Positions 6,455-14,295 of a DNA stretch of 37,628 nucleotides are shown in pieces. Every line of letters starts with the position of its first letter. The first letter of the stretch is position 1. The translations under genes were made by a program, and so were the position numbers. Origin of the DNA: Chryseobacterium sp. VAUSW3. Its GTDB lineage: Bacteria > Bacteroidota > Bacteroidia > Flavobacteriales > Weeksellaceae. The stretch is taken from contig NZ_NIUY01000005.1 in the NCBI RefSeq assembly GCF_002205795.1, positions 1 to 37,628 on the forward strand, read 5' to 3'. Under the pieces are notes generated by a model that worked only from the letters and a program-made list of their open reading frames with translations, did not search any database and was not told where the DNA came from.

Positions 6455-8668
6455 ATGAAATCTACCATATTCAAAAACTTCAATGAAGTCATCGAACAAA
6501 AAGACATCCTGAAAATCCTCGACGATATTAAAACCGGAACCTACCGCAACGCCATCACTTACCTCCGAAAATCCCTTGCCGAGGACAAAAAAGAAGCCGC
6601 AGAACGCGCCAAAAAATCCCTTCCGGCATTTACACCCAGTGCAACATTCAACGGCGGCAGAAAAATGGAATTTCTCACTGCTTATAATGCTTTAGTAGTT
6701 CTGGACATCGACAAGATCACCAAAGAAAAACTCACTACATCCAAAGAACAACTTCACAATAACGAATTTGTATTTGCAGCCTTCACAAGTCCATCAGGAA
6801 ACGGTCTTAAAATATTTGTTAAAGTCAGCACCGAGAAAAACCAACATAAAGAAATATTTGTGAAACTGCAGGAATATTTCGAAAACCTTCTCCAGCTCGA
6901 AATCGACAAATCCGGCAAAGACATTACCCGGCTTTGCTTCTTTTCCTACGATCCGGATCTCTACCTAAACGAAAACGCCAAAGTGTTTTCGACCGCCGAA
7001 CCAGAACTGGTGGCTGAGGCTCGCGAAGCCACCTCCAATGCAAACTGTCATTCCGAGCAACGCACAAAGACACCCAGCACCCAGCACCCAGCACCCATCA
7101 ATTACGATGCTTTGTACGCCCACTGCATCCAGTTCACCGAAAAGAAATACCAATTTGTAGAAGGCAGCCGCAATTATTTTGTTTTCACCCTCGCCAACAA
7201 CCTGAACAGAAAAGGAGTTCCCGAATCCTTAGCCTTGGGCTATATCCTGGCTGATTATGATTACAACACGCAGGAAGTAATGACATCAGTAAAAAGTGCG
7301 TATTCCAATACTTCCGACCATGGTACAGACCAATTTCAACCAAATAAAAATTCCGCCAAATCCGCACAATCTGCGAGCGTAAAGAATAATTCAGGTGAAT
7401 CATCCGTGACAACAAGCCACGATGGAACAATGACCTTAGATGAAGAAGAAGAACCCGCCCAAATCGACAAGCTCGAAAACTTCCTCAACAACCGATATAA
7501 ATTCCGCTACAACGAAGTTCTGGGAAAACTGGAATACAAACGGGTAAACGGTAAAATCTGGAAATACATCACCGACTTCAAAGAAAACTCAATCCTTCGC
7601 GAAATCCAGAAAGCAAAAGTCCGCTGCAGCATCAACTCCCTCCGTAACCTGTTGCATTCCGACTTCTGCGAAATGTACGATCCATTCAAAGACTACTTCG
7701 AAAATTTGCCGGAATATACGGGCGATAAAGACTACATCGAAGAATTGGCCTTAACGATTACCACTACAAAACCTGATCTCTGGAAAGAATGTTTCAAAAA
7801 GTGGTTTGTCGCAATGGTCGCCTGTGTTCTAGACGAAAAGCAAATCAACCAGACCGTAATTGTATTTTCCGGTAAACAGGGTCTCGGAAAAACCACCTGG
7901 ATAGAAAAACTGATGCCCCGGGAACTCAAACAGTACATCTTCTCCGGAACCGTCAACCCAAACAACAAAGACACTTTAATCCACTTAGCAGAATGCATGC
8001 TGATCAACCTGGACGAACTCGAAAACCTGAACCGGACAGAAATCGGCTCCCTGAAAGAACTCATCACCAAAACCCATATAAGAATGCGAAAAGCTTACGG
8101 CCACAACAATGAAAATATGCCACGCCGTGCCAGTTTCGCCGGCAGCGTGAACACTGCACAGTTCCTGAACGACACCACCGGCTCCCGTCGTTTTCTTTGC
8201 TTCGAACTGGAAAACATAGAATACCAACACGAAGTAGATATTAACCTGTGCTACGCCCAGGCGTTAAAACTTTTTAAAGAAGGCTTCCGCCATTGGTTCA
8301 ACCAGGAAGAAATCAAAGACATTAACGCGAACAACGAGCAGTACCAGTTAATGAGTCCCGAAGAAGAACTGTTACTTACTTGGTTTGAACCGGCTACAAG
8401 GGAAACTGCAAATGCCTTTCTTAACGCTTCTCAAATTGCAGTTCGGCTGGCTACTGTAGCGAATATTAATGTTACCGATGGTACTGTAAATAAATTGGGC
8501 AAAGCATTAAAAAAACACGGGTTTACGAGAATAGTACGAAATAAAAGCTACGTCTATGTTGTAAATGTTCTCGATGTTGATGAAGTAGACAGAAGAGCAC
8601 GCAAGAAAGAACATAATGAAACCGATAATTCCGAGGTCGGAAAGTTACCGTACAGGTTTCCAAATTAG
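6455..8668 (+). CDS. VirE_N / VapE-type primase-helicase-like protein
   Basis: A 737-aa protein with an N-terminal VirE_N (BT4734-like, primase-polymerase related) domain at about 1-190. It contains a LDIDKI acidic motif, a TSPSGNGLKIFVKV segment and a D-x-T-R-LCFFSYDP motif. A low-complexity linker (about 195-345) follows, then a VapE P-loop ATPase domain (about 385-650) with Walker A GKQGLGKTT at residues 473-481 and a LINLDELENL Walker B-like motif. VapE-type proteins are replication helicase-like components of phage satellites and integrated elements. Here the gene follows integrase and excisionase-like genes, so it probably replicates or maintains the excised element. The linker contains a 7-bp tandem repeat (7072-7096) and a REP-like insertion, suggesting an unstable stretch. 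A terminator follows at 8711. Confidence 0.85.
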   Translation: MKSTIFKNFNEVIEQKDILKILDDIKTGTYRNAITYLRKSLAEDKKEAAERAKKSLPAFTPSATFNGGRKMEFLTAYNALVVLDIDKITKEKLTTSKEQLHNNEFVFAAFTSPSGNGLKIFVKVSTEKNQHKEIFVKLQEYFENLLQLEIDKSGKDITRLCFFSYDPDLYLNENAKVFSTAEPELVAEAREATSNANCHSEQRTKTPSTQHPAPINYDALYAHCIQFTEKKYQFVEGSRNYFVFTLANNLNRKGVPESLALGYILADYDYNTQEVMTSVKSAYSNTSDHGTDQFQPNKNSAKSAQSASVKNNSGESSVTTSHDGTMTLDEEEEPAQIDKLENFLNNRYKFRYNEVLGKLEYKRVNGKIWKYITDFKENSILREIQKAKVRCSINSLRNLLHSDFCEMYDPFKDYFENLPEYTGDKDYIEELALTITTTKPDLWKECFKKWFVAMVACVLDEKQINQTVIVFSGKQGLGKTTWIEKLMPRELKQYIFSGTVNPNNKDTLIHLAECMLINLDELENLNRTEIGSLKELITKTHIRMRKAYGHNNENMPRRASFAGSVNTAQFLNDTTGSRRFLCFELENIEYQHEVDINLCYAQALKLFKEGFRHWFNQEEIKDINANNEQYQLMSPEEELLLTWFEPATRETANAFLNASQIAVRLATVANINVTDGTVNKLGKALKKHGFTRIVRNKSYVYVVNVLDVDEVDRRARKKEHNETDNSEVGKLPYRFPN
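7072..7096. repeat. Heptanucleotide tandem repeat within the VapE-like gene
   Basis: ACCCAGC occurs three times in tandem plus a partial ACCC, in the linker between the two domains. A unit of 7 bases is not a multiple of three, so gain or loss of one unit would shift the frame and remove the ATPase domain. Confidence 0.6.
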
Positions 8669-8710
8669 TAATCATTTTCTTTGAAATCAGCCATAAAATT
8701 TACCTTTCAA

Positions 8711-8740
8711 AAAAGCGGTGTCAAAAGCATCGCTTTTCCT
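8711..8740 (+). terminator. Probable terminator after the VapE-like gene
   Basis: AAAAGCGGTG (8711-8720) pairs with CATCGCTTTT (8728-8737) with one G-U pair and a 7-base loop. It ends in a short T run. The rest of the spacer to about 8930 is AT-rich, and I see no gene in it. Confidence 0.55.
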
Positions 8741-8933
8741 TATTTTGTGGCAGTAAGGGCAGTAACCACTTTTGGGCAAAAAACTTTTTTTTATTTTTTC
8801 TTGAAAAAAAACATATTACTTCGACCACTTCCGACGCAAACTAAAATAGCCGTTTCTTTATTCTGCATTCTACTTTATAAAATTAATAGGTAAATTTTTC
8901 ATTTAAAAAATAAAATTTTTCTTTTGCTAAAGT

Positions 8934-9191
8934 TTGCTTACGTCCTTACTCCTACCAGACATGGTAATAAAATGGATGGAAAAAAGATGGGGCAGTTGTA
9001 CACGCAATGGAAAAATCACACTTAACACCGAATTGGTAAAAGCACCAAAAGTCTGTATAGAATATGTAATGGTCCATGAGCTTTGCCATTTGGTCATTCG
9101 CAACCACACCAAAGATTTTTACGACCTCCAGGCAAAAATATTCCCCGACTGGCAAAAATGGAAAGAAAAACTGGAAAAAACACTGGCTTAA
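8934..9191 (+). pseudogene. C-terminal stub of an M48/YgjP-like (WLM-type) metallopeptidase
   Basis: The frame encodes only the last part of a YgjP/DUF45-like zinc peptidase: KRWGSC, then a helix ending in the zinc motif HELCH (about residues 69-73), then the family's closing D-W-x-K-W-K-E-K segment. Full-length members are about 230 aa with a long N-terminal region that is absent here. An in-frame TAA at 8928 precedes a TTG at 8934, and the first ATG is at 8961. Such peptidases often accompany type I restriction loci. I read this as a remnant left by an insertion or deletion at the junction between the integrase module and the metal genes. A small functional protein cannot be excluded because the zinc motif is intact. 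Confidence 0.65.
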
Positions 9192-9317
9192 ACTCGCAAA
9201 AAGACCTTTTCTAATGATACACCCTTACCAATTTCTAAACGGTTAATCTCTGGGATTTGTGGAATGACATACTATGGTAATAAACACGAAGAAAATAGAA
9301 CTTCAAAAATAATTTCC

Positions 9318-9325
9318 TACATTTG
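9318..9325 (+). promoter_or_regulatory. Probable -7 box for the first metal operon
   Basis: TACATTTG fits the Bacteroidota TAnnTTTG -7 box and lies 17 bases before the start of the Cys-rich leader gene at 9343. No clear -33 TTG is visible at the usual distance, so an activator may be needed. Confidence 0.45.
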
Positions 9326-9342
9326 TACTGTTTTACTTTATA

Positions 9343-9759
9343 ATGCACGTTAATTTAAAAATACTATTCCTTTCCTTTACACTCGCGTTATTTCTGGCGC
9401 CGGGGATTTCCTTAGCTTGCAGCAAAAAGGATAAGCAGGTTTTTAAATCAGAGGCGCATGCTGAAACTTTCATCAAACAGTCATTCGCGACTATCCAGCC
9501 ATCTTGCGACAGTGGCAATTGCAAAGACGAATGCTGTCACCCAAAATCACACAATTGCCAAACCGATGGATGCTCAGGAAATTGCAGCGGTAACCTTTGC
9601 AGCACTGCTCAATACACTGTTTTAGCGGATAGCAAATTTTTAGAGGATTCTAAAAACGAAGCGTCCGGTTACGATGACAAAAATTCTAATTTCTTTTATC
9701 AGAATCCCCATTACTCAGGTGGATTCCATACCATTTGGCAACCGCCAAAAATAGGTTAA
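9343..9759 (+). CDS. Exported Cys-rich protein with C-terminal WQPPKIG (DUF6660-like leader protein)
   Basis: A 138-aa protein. Residues 1-25 form a signal peptide (basic start, hydrophobic core, cleavage near SLA-CS). The middle (about 55-90) is extremely Cys/His rich, with spacings such as CxxxxCxxxCCHxxxxxC, so metal binding is likely. The last residues are IWQPPKIG. A second gene at 28130 has the same plan and the same C-terminus, and each stands first in an RND metal-efflux operon. The family resembles DUF6660 proteins of Bacteroidota. The analogy with CutF/CruR proteins (exported, Cys motif, proline-rich end, upstream of copper genes) suggests a translational metal sensor, but this is inference. 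A spacer of 226 bp with several small hairpins separates it from the next gene. It could instead be a periplasmic metal scavenger. Confidence 0.75.
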   Translation: MHVNLKILFLSFTLALFLAPGISLACSKKDKQVFKSEAHAETFIKQSFATIQPSCDSGNCKDECCHPKSHNCQTDGCSGNCSGNLCSTAQYTVLADSKFLEDSKNEASGYDDKNSNFFYQNPHYSGGFHTIWQPPKIG

Positions 9760-9985
9760 TACCTTCTTTTACAGCCCGAATTGTGTCTTGTCGTGAAGTG
9801 TTGTTGACGCTTTATCCCTGATGACTTATCAGCGCTGTATATTCCTTTGAACATCAACTTTTCCTTTAAAAGTAAATCTTTCATAAAAGATTTTCCTTTT
9901 GGAGCAAGGACAATTTGAAGATCAGGATACCCGTAATCAGTTTCTAAACACTGAGACTCAAAATTAACCTATAATCTAAAATTTA
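9760..9985. promoter_or_regulatory. Leader-to-operon spacer with hairpins
   Basis: A non-coding spacer. Hairpins are visible at 9818-9832 (CTGAT/ATCAG) and 9874-9893 (AAATCTTT/AAAGATTT), the latter followed by a pyrimidine-rich run that could act as an attenuator or weak terminator. GTCGTG (9790-9795) and GCTTTATCC (9809-9817) recur in the same order in the spacer after the paralogous leader gene at 28451-28561. Confidence 0.4.
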
Positions 9986-10369
9986 ATGAAGAATATTCTT
10001 TTAGGAATACTGGCTTTTGTAGCAGTGTTCCTCGTTTCCTGCACCAATTCAAAAGCAGAAACTACCCAAATTACCAATGCACAGTTCAAGACCGGCGACA
10101 TTGTTCCCCACGACCAGGTCTGTATGGTAAACAACGCCTACATGGGCAAAAAGCAGCTCGAAGTAAAGCATGACGGCAAAACCTACTACGGTTGCTGCGA
10201 AAACTGCAAACTCAGAATCCCGCAGGAAGAAAATGCGCGCATGGCGTACGATCCGATATCTCATCAACTCATCGATAAAGCAACCGCAATTATTGCGATT
10301 TCCGATAAAAATGACAATGTCGTGTACTTTGAAAACAAGGCGAACTACGAAGCCTTTTTTAATAAATAA
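9986..10369 (+). CDS. Metal-binding lipoprotein with TRASH/YHS-like Cys motif
   Basis: A 127-aa predicted lipoprotein: signal segment ending in the lipobox LVSC with acylated Cys19. The mature part contains VCMVNNAYMGKKQ followed by a YYGCCENC cluster (about 71-78), the pattern of a TRASH/YHS-like metal-binding domain that binds soft metals through Cys residues. A C-terminal segment of the form VVYFENKANYEAFF resembles the end of YHS-type proteins. It probably sits on the periplasmic side of a membrane and delivers or senses copper near the efflux pump. The next gene, another lipoprotein, starts 26 bases downstream, so they are co-transcribed. Assignment of the domain is by motif; the metal is inferred from the neighbours. 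Confidence 0.75.
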   Translation: MKNILLGILAFVAVFLVSCTNSKAETTQITNAQFKTGDIVPHDQVCMVNNAYMGKKQLEVKHDGKTYYGCCENCKLRIPQEENARMAYDPISHQLIDKATAIIAISDKNDNVVYFENKANYEAFFNK

Positions 10370-10394
10370 AAATAATCTTTAAACTTATAAAATA

Positions 10395-11018
10395 ATGAAA
10401 ACACTAGTATTCAGCCTTTTGGCAATCGGCACACTTGCACTCACTTCCTGCAAAGAGAATAAAGAACAGAAAAAAACCACTGAAACATCCATGCAGCATG
10501 ATATGAACATGATGTCTGACAGTTCAGCGATGGGCGATATGCCTATGGATGGAAAGGTAACCGTGATCGACGCAAAAAAATCTTCCGCAAATCTTACAGA
10601 ACTCTATTCCCATTACACCCATCTTACATTTGCGTTGTCGGGTGATGATGATAAAGAAGCGGTGAGTGCGGCCAAAGGGATCCTCGCTTCTTTTCCCAAA
10701 ATAGACAAAAACGGTTTTTCTGCTGAACAGAAAAAAGAATTTGCTGAACTCGAAGCAAGCATCAGTGAACACGCCGAGCACATTGCAGATAATGCCGGAA
10801 ATATTGATCATCAGCGCGAACATCTGGATATAATGAGTGCAGATTTTTACGACCTGTTGAAGGATTTCGGAACTCCAAAACCGGTGTACAAAATCTTCTG
10901 TCCAATGTTCAATGATAACAAAGGGACTTTTTGGCTTAGCGATGCACGTGAGGTGAAGAATCCTTATTATGGCAAAGAAATGATTTCATGTGGCGAGGTT
11001 CAGGAAGAGATTAAGTAA
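10395..11018 (+). CDS. DUF3347-domain lipoprotein
   Basis: A 207-aa lipoprotein: lipobox LTSC with Cys19, then a Met/His-rich linker (MQHDMNMMSDSSAMGDMPMDG, about 34-54) suited to Cu(I) or Ag(I). A DUF3347 domain follows (about 65-205), recognisable by the LYSHYTHLTFALSGDD start, the central HAEHIADNAGNIDHQREHLDIMS helices and the C-terminal IFCPMFNDNKGTFWLSD...NPYYGKEMISCG motif. DUF3347 is usually appended to CusB-type adaptors or encoded beside them, and here it stands alone directly before the RND pump (15-base gap). The likely role is periplasmic copper or silver handling for the pump. Confidence 0.85.
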   Translation: MKTLVFSLLAIGTLALTSCKENKEQKKTTETSMQHDMNMMSDSSAMGDMPMDGKVTVIDAKKSSANLTELYSHYTHLTFALSGDDDKEAVSAAKGILASFPKIDKNGFSAEQKKEFAELEASISEHAEHIADNAGNIDHQREHLDIMSADFYDLLKDFGTPKPVYKIFCPMFNDNKGTFWLSDAREVKNPYYGKEMISCGEVQEEIK

Positions 11019-11032
11019 AAACATACTGAACC

Positions 11033-12316
11033 ATGATTCAAAATTTAATCAAACTGTCCCTCCGCAACAGATACTTCGTTTTGCTCATTGCAACCGGCCT
11101 TTTTATCTGGGGTATTTTTGCGGTAAGGGACAATCCCATCGATGCAATTCCGGATCTGAGTGAGAACCAGGTCATTGTTTTTACGGAGTGGATGGGCAGA
11201 AGTCCCCAGATTATTGAAGATCAGGTGACTTTTCCACTGGTCAGCAACCTTCAGGGCATTCCGAAAATCAAAAATATCCGGGCTTCCTCTATGTTTGGGA
11301 TGAGTTTCGTGTATGTTATTTTCGATGATAATGTGGATATTTATTGGGCCAGAACCCGGGTAATGGAACGCCTCAATTATGCGCAGCGATTACTCCCGCA
11401 GGATGTTACCCCTACGCTCGGACCCGATGGCACCGGTGTAGGTCACGTCTTCTGGTATCATTTCGATGCACCCAAAATGGATTTGGGAGACCAGCGTGCC
11501 CTTCAGGACTGGTATGTAAAGTTTGCGCTTCAGACGGTTCCCGGCGTGGCGGAAGTAGCCTCCTTTGGCGGCTTCGAAAAACAGTACCAACTCATTGTAG
11601 ATCCTGTAAAACTGCAGTACTATAACGTCTCTCTGATGGATGTCATGAACAAAGTCAAAGCCAACAATAATGATGTGGGCGGACGTAAATTTGAGATGGC
11701 TGATATGGCATACATCATTCGCGGACTGGGGTACATAAAGAACGTAGCCGATATCGAGGAAATTGCTTTGGGAAATTACAACGGTATTCCTGTGCGTGTG
11801 AAAGATATTGGCTCTGTACAGATGGGTGGTGATCTCCGCCTGGGTATTTTCGACGCGGATGGGGAAGGAGAAGTGGTAGGCGGTATCGTGGTGGCGCGGT
11901 ATGGCGAAAATGCGGATAAGGTCATCAACGATGTGAAAGAGAAAATGAAGGACGTGGAAAAAGGTCTCCCCGAAGGCGTTACCTTCAAAACATCTTACGA
12001 CCGCAGTACGCTGATTGAAGGGGCAATAGACAATATCAAAACCAAGCTGATCGAAGAGATCATCGTGGTCGCTATCATTGTGATTCTGTTCCTGTTCCAC
12101 TGGCGAAGTGCATTCAGTATCATTATTCAGATTCCGGTCACCATTGCCATCAGCTTTATTCTGCTCAATGCGTTCGGACTTTCATCAAATATTATGTCGC
12201 TTACCGGAATTGCACTGGCAATCGGGGTGATTGTAGATAACGGAATTATCATGTCTGAAAATGCGTATAAAAATCTCTCCGATTGGCAGAACCATCAACA
12301 AAATAAAAACCCATAA
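11033..12316 (+). CDS. cusA: CusA-type RND pump, N-terminal part
   Basis: A 427-aa protein covering the first part of a heavy-metal RND transporter: TM1 (about 12-31), the first periplasmic porter region, then TM2-TM4 (about 338-405). TM4 carries the CusA-type signature GIALAIGVIVDNGIIMSEN with the proton-relay Asp, which fits monovalent Cu/Ag pumps rather than the DFG-type CzcA class. The frame then ends after NAYKNLSDWQNHQQNKNP. The remainder of the pump begins 2 bases later in another frame. The break falls in the cytoplasmic loop between TM4 and TM5, a place that tolerates variation, so the two pieces could assemble. Alternatively it is a frameshift. Normal CusA is about 1050 aa or longer in one chain. 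Confidence 0.85.
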   Translation: MIQNLIKLSLRNRYFVLLIATGLFIWGIFAVRDNPIDAIPDLSENQVIVFTEWMGRSPQIIEDQVTFPLVSNLQGIPKIKNIRASSMFGMSFVYVIFDDNVDIYWARTRVMERLNYAQRLLPQDVTPTLGPDGTGVGHVFWYHFDAPKMDLGDQRALQDWYVKFALQTVPGVAEVASFGGFEKQYQLIVDPVKLQYYNVSLMDVMNKVKANNNDVGGRKFEMADMAYIIRGLGYIKNVADIEEIALGNYNGIPVRVKDIGSVQMGGDLRLGIFDADGEGEVVGGIVVARYGENADKVINDVKEKMKDVEKGLPEGVTFKTSYDRSTLIEGAIDNIKTKLIEEIIVVAIIVILFLFHWRSAFSIIIQIPVTIAISFILLNAFGLSSNIMSLTGIALAIGVIVDNGIIMSENAYKNLSDWQNHQQNKNP

Positions 12317-12318
12317 CA

Positions 12319-14277
12319 ATGAAAACCAACTGGTTTAAAAATATATTCAGAAAGAAAGATAAGGAGAAAGACAGTTACGTTAAAATTCCCGAAGATATTC
12401 GGATGAAGATTATCGAAAAATCATCCTTACAGGTATCCAGAGGGGTCTTTTTCTCTACGGTGATTATCGTGGTTTCCTTTCTCCCCGTATTTATGTTGAC
12501 AGGTCAGGAAGGTAAACTTTTTCACCCGTTGGCGTACACCAAAACTTTTATCCTGATCGTTGATGCGATCTTGGTACTTACCCTTGCGCCGGTACTTATC
12601 TCCTTTTTTATGAAGGGAAAGTTTAAAGACGATAAGAAAAACCCAATAAATCGGGGCTTGGAACGGGTTTACGAACCCATCATTCGCTGGTGCATGGAAT
12701 GGAAAAAAACAACGCTTGGCATTAATATTCTTGCCCTTCTTATCAGCATCCCTTTAATTATGAACCTCGGCCGTGAGTTTATGCCGCCCTTAGATGAAGG
12801 CTCACTACTCTTTATGCCGGTCACTTTGCCTGATATTTCGAACTCTGAAGCCAAAAGATTACTTCAGGTGCAGGATAAAATCATTAAAGGAGTTCCGGAA
12901 GTGGATCATGTCCTCGGAAAAGCCGGAAGAGCAAACACGGCGACAGATAATTCACCCATTTCAATGATTGAAACCATCATTCTGTTGAAACCTCAGGACG
13001 AATGGCGCGACGGCCTTACAAAAGACGATCTTATTAATGAATTGAATGCCAAACTGCAGATTCCCGGCGTAACCAATGGCTGGACCATGCCGATTTCCAA
13101 CCGGATCAATATGCTTTCAACAGGGATTAGAACGGATGTGGGCGTAAAAGTGTACGGACAGAACCTGGACAGTATCGCGGTCCTTTCCGAAAAAATAAAA
13201 AAGGAACTCACCGGTATTGAAGGAATAAAAGACATGTACGTAGAACCCATTACCGGCGGAAAATATGTGGATATTGAAGTGAAACGCGAAGAAATAGGAA
13301 GATACGGCCTAAGTGTGGATGATGTAAATGCCGTCGTGGAAAGTGCGCTCGGCGGAATGAAACTCACCACCACAGTGGAAGGCCGACAGCGCTTTTCGGT
13401 AAATGCCAGATACGGCCAGGATTTCAGAAATAATTTGGAATCTCTGAGAAGATTGCCCATGCAGACGATGGAATTTGGTTCCATTCCGCTAAGTGCAGTA
13501 GCCGACATCCGTCTTACAGAAGGACCACCAATGATCAATTCTGAAAATGCAATGTTGCGTGGAACTGTTCTATTCAACGTACGCGACCGGGATTTAGGCA
13601 GTACCGTAAAAGAAGCCCAGGCAAAACTCAATAACATGGTGAACAAAATGCCAAAAGGTTATTTCGTGGAATGGAGCGGTCAGTACGAAAACCTGATTCG
13701 GGGCGAGCAGACTTTAAAAATGATTATGCCCCTCGTATTAATAGTGATTTTCCTTTCGATGTATTTTGCGTTCAATTCTTACCGCGAAGCTTTCTTTAAT
13801 CTCATCAGTATTCCTTTTGCCCTAATCGGGGGTGTCTTTATGATTTCGATTTGGGGGGTGAACCTTTCCGTAGCCGTAGCAGTTGGTTTTATTGCGTTGT
13901 TCGGACTTGCGGTAGAAACCGGAATCGTGATGGTTATCTACCTGAACGATGCCATGATTCAGCTTACCACGAAGAATGGCAACTCACGGGAGACCATTAC
14001 CAATGAAGAACTTCGGGAGTACGTCATCAATGGAGCAGCAAAAAGATTAAGACCGAAGATTATGACGGTTTGTGTGACCCTCTTCGGCCTAGTCCCCATC
14101 CTGTGGAGCCACGGTGTGGGAAGTGATATGATGAAACCCATTGTATTACCGATGGTCGGTGGCGTTTTCACTTCGGCCATTCACATTCTTTTGGTAACGC
14201 CTATTATCTTTTATATGCAGAAGGAATGGGAACTGAACAAGTTGGGTAAAATTGACGTGCTCGACGCTTCCCATTAA
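12319..14277 (+). CDS. cusA: CusA-type RND pump, C-terminal part
   Basis: A 652-aa protein completing the CusA-like pump. A basic cytoplasmic start (about 1-45) is followed by TM5-TM6 (VFFSTVIIVVSFLPVF ... PLAYTKTFILIVDAILVLTLAPV), TM7, the second periplasmic porter region (Met-containing, with GREFMPPLDEGSLLFMP), and TM8-TM12 (about 470-640). Its ATG lies 2 bases after the stop of the preceding part, in a different frame. An in-frame TAA at 12304 means the frame is open upstream only from 12307. Together the parts total 1079 aa, close to a complete pump. It would exchange protons for Cu(I)/Ag(I) and export metal through the TolC-like channel encoded next. Close coupling suggests translational re-initiation. 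Confidence 0.85.
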   Translation: MKTNWFKNIFRKKDKEKDSYVKIPEDIRMKIIEKSSLQVSRGVFFSTVIIVVSFLPVFMLTGQEGKLFHPLAYTKTFILIVDAILVLTLAPVLISFFMKGKFKDDKKNPINRGLERVYEPIIRWCMEWKKTTLGINILALLISIPLIMNLGREFMPPLDEGSLLFMPVTLPDISNSEAKRLLQVQDKIIKGVPEVDHVLGKAGRANTATDNSPISMIETIILLKPQDEWRDGLTKDDLINELNAKLQIPGVTNGWTMPISNRINMLSTGIRTDVGVKVYGQNLDSIAVLSEKIKKELTGIEGIKDMYVEPITGGKYVDIEVKREEIGRYGLSVDDVNAVVESALGGMKLTTTVEGRQRFSVNARYGQDFRNNLESLRRLPMQTMEFGSIPLSAVADIRLTEGPPMINSENAMLRGTVLFNVRDRDLGSTVKEAQAKLNNMVNKMPKGYFVEWSGQYENLIRGEQTLKMIMPLVLIVIFLSMYFAFNSYREAFFNLISIPFALIGGVFMISIWGVNLSVAVAVGFIALFGLAVETGIVMVIYLNDAMIQLTTKNGNSRETITNEELREYVINGAAKRLRPKIMTVCVTLFGLVPILWSHGVGSDMMKPIVLPMVGGVFTSAIHILLVTPIIFYMQKEWELNKLGKIDVLDASH

Positions 14278-14295
14278 TACTTAAATGATTACAAA

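Noticed and set aside
8681..8893. 70-codon open frame after the VapE-like gene
   Set aside because: It is AT-rich, runs through the terminator hairpin at 8711-8740, and its Phe/Lys-rich product has no recognisable pattern.
11390..12100. 236-codon minus-strand frame inside the CusA gene
   Set aside because: It lies opposite a well-conserved RND sequence and its product has no family pattern; it is a shadow frame.
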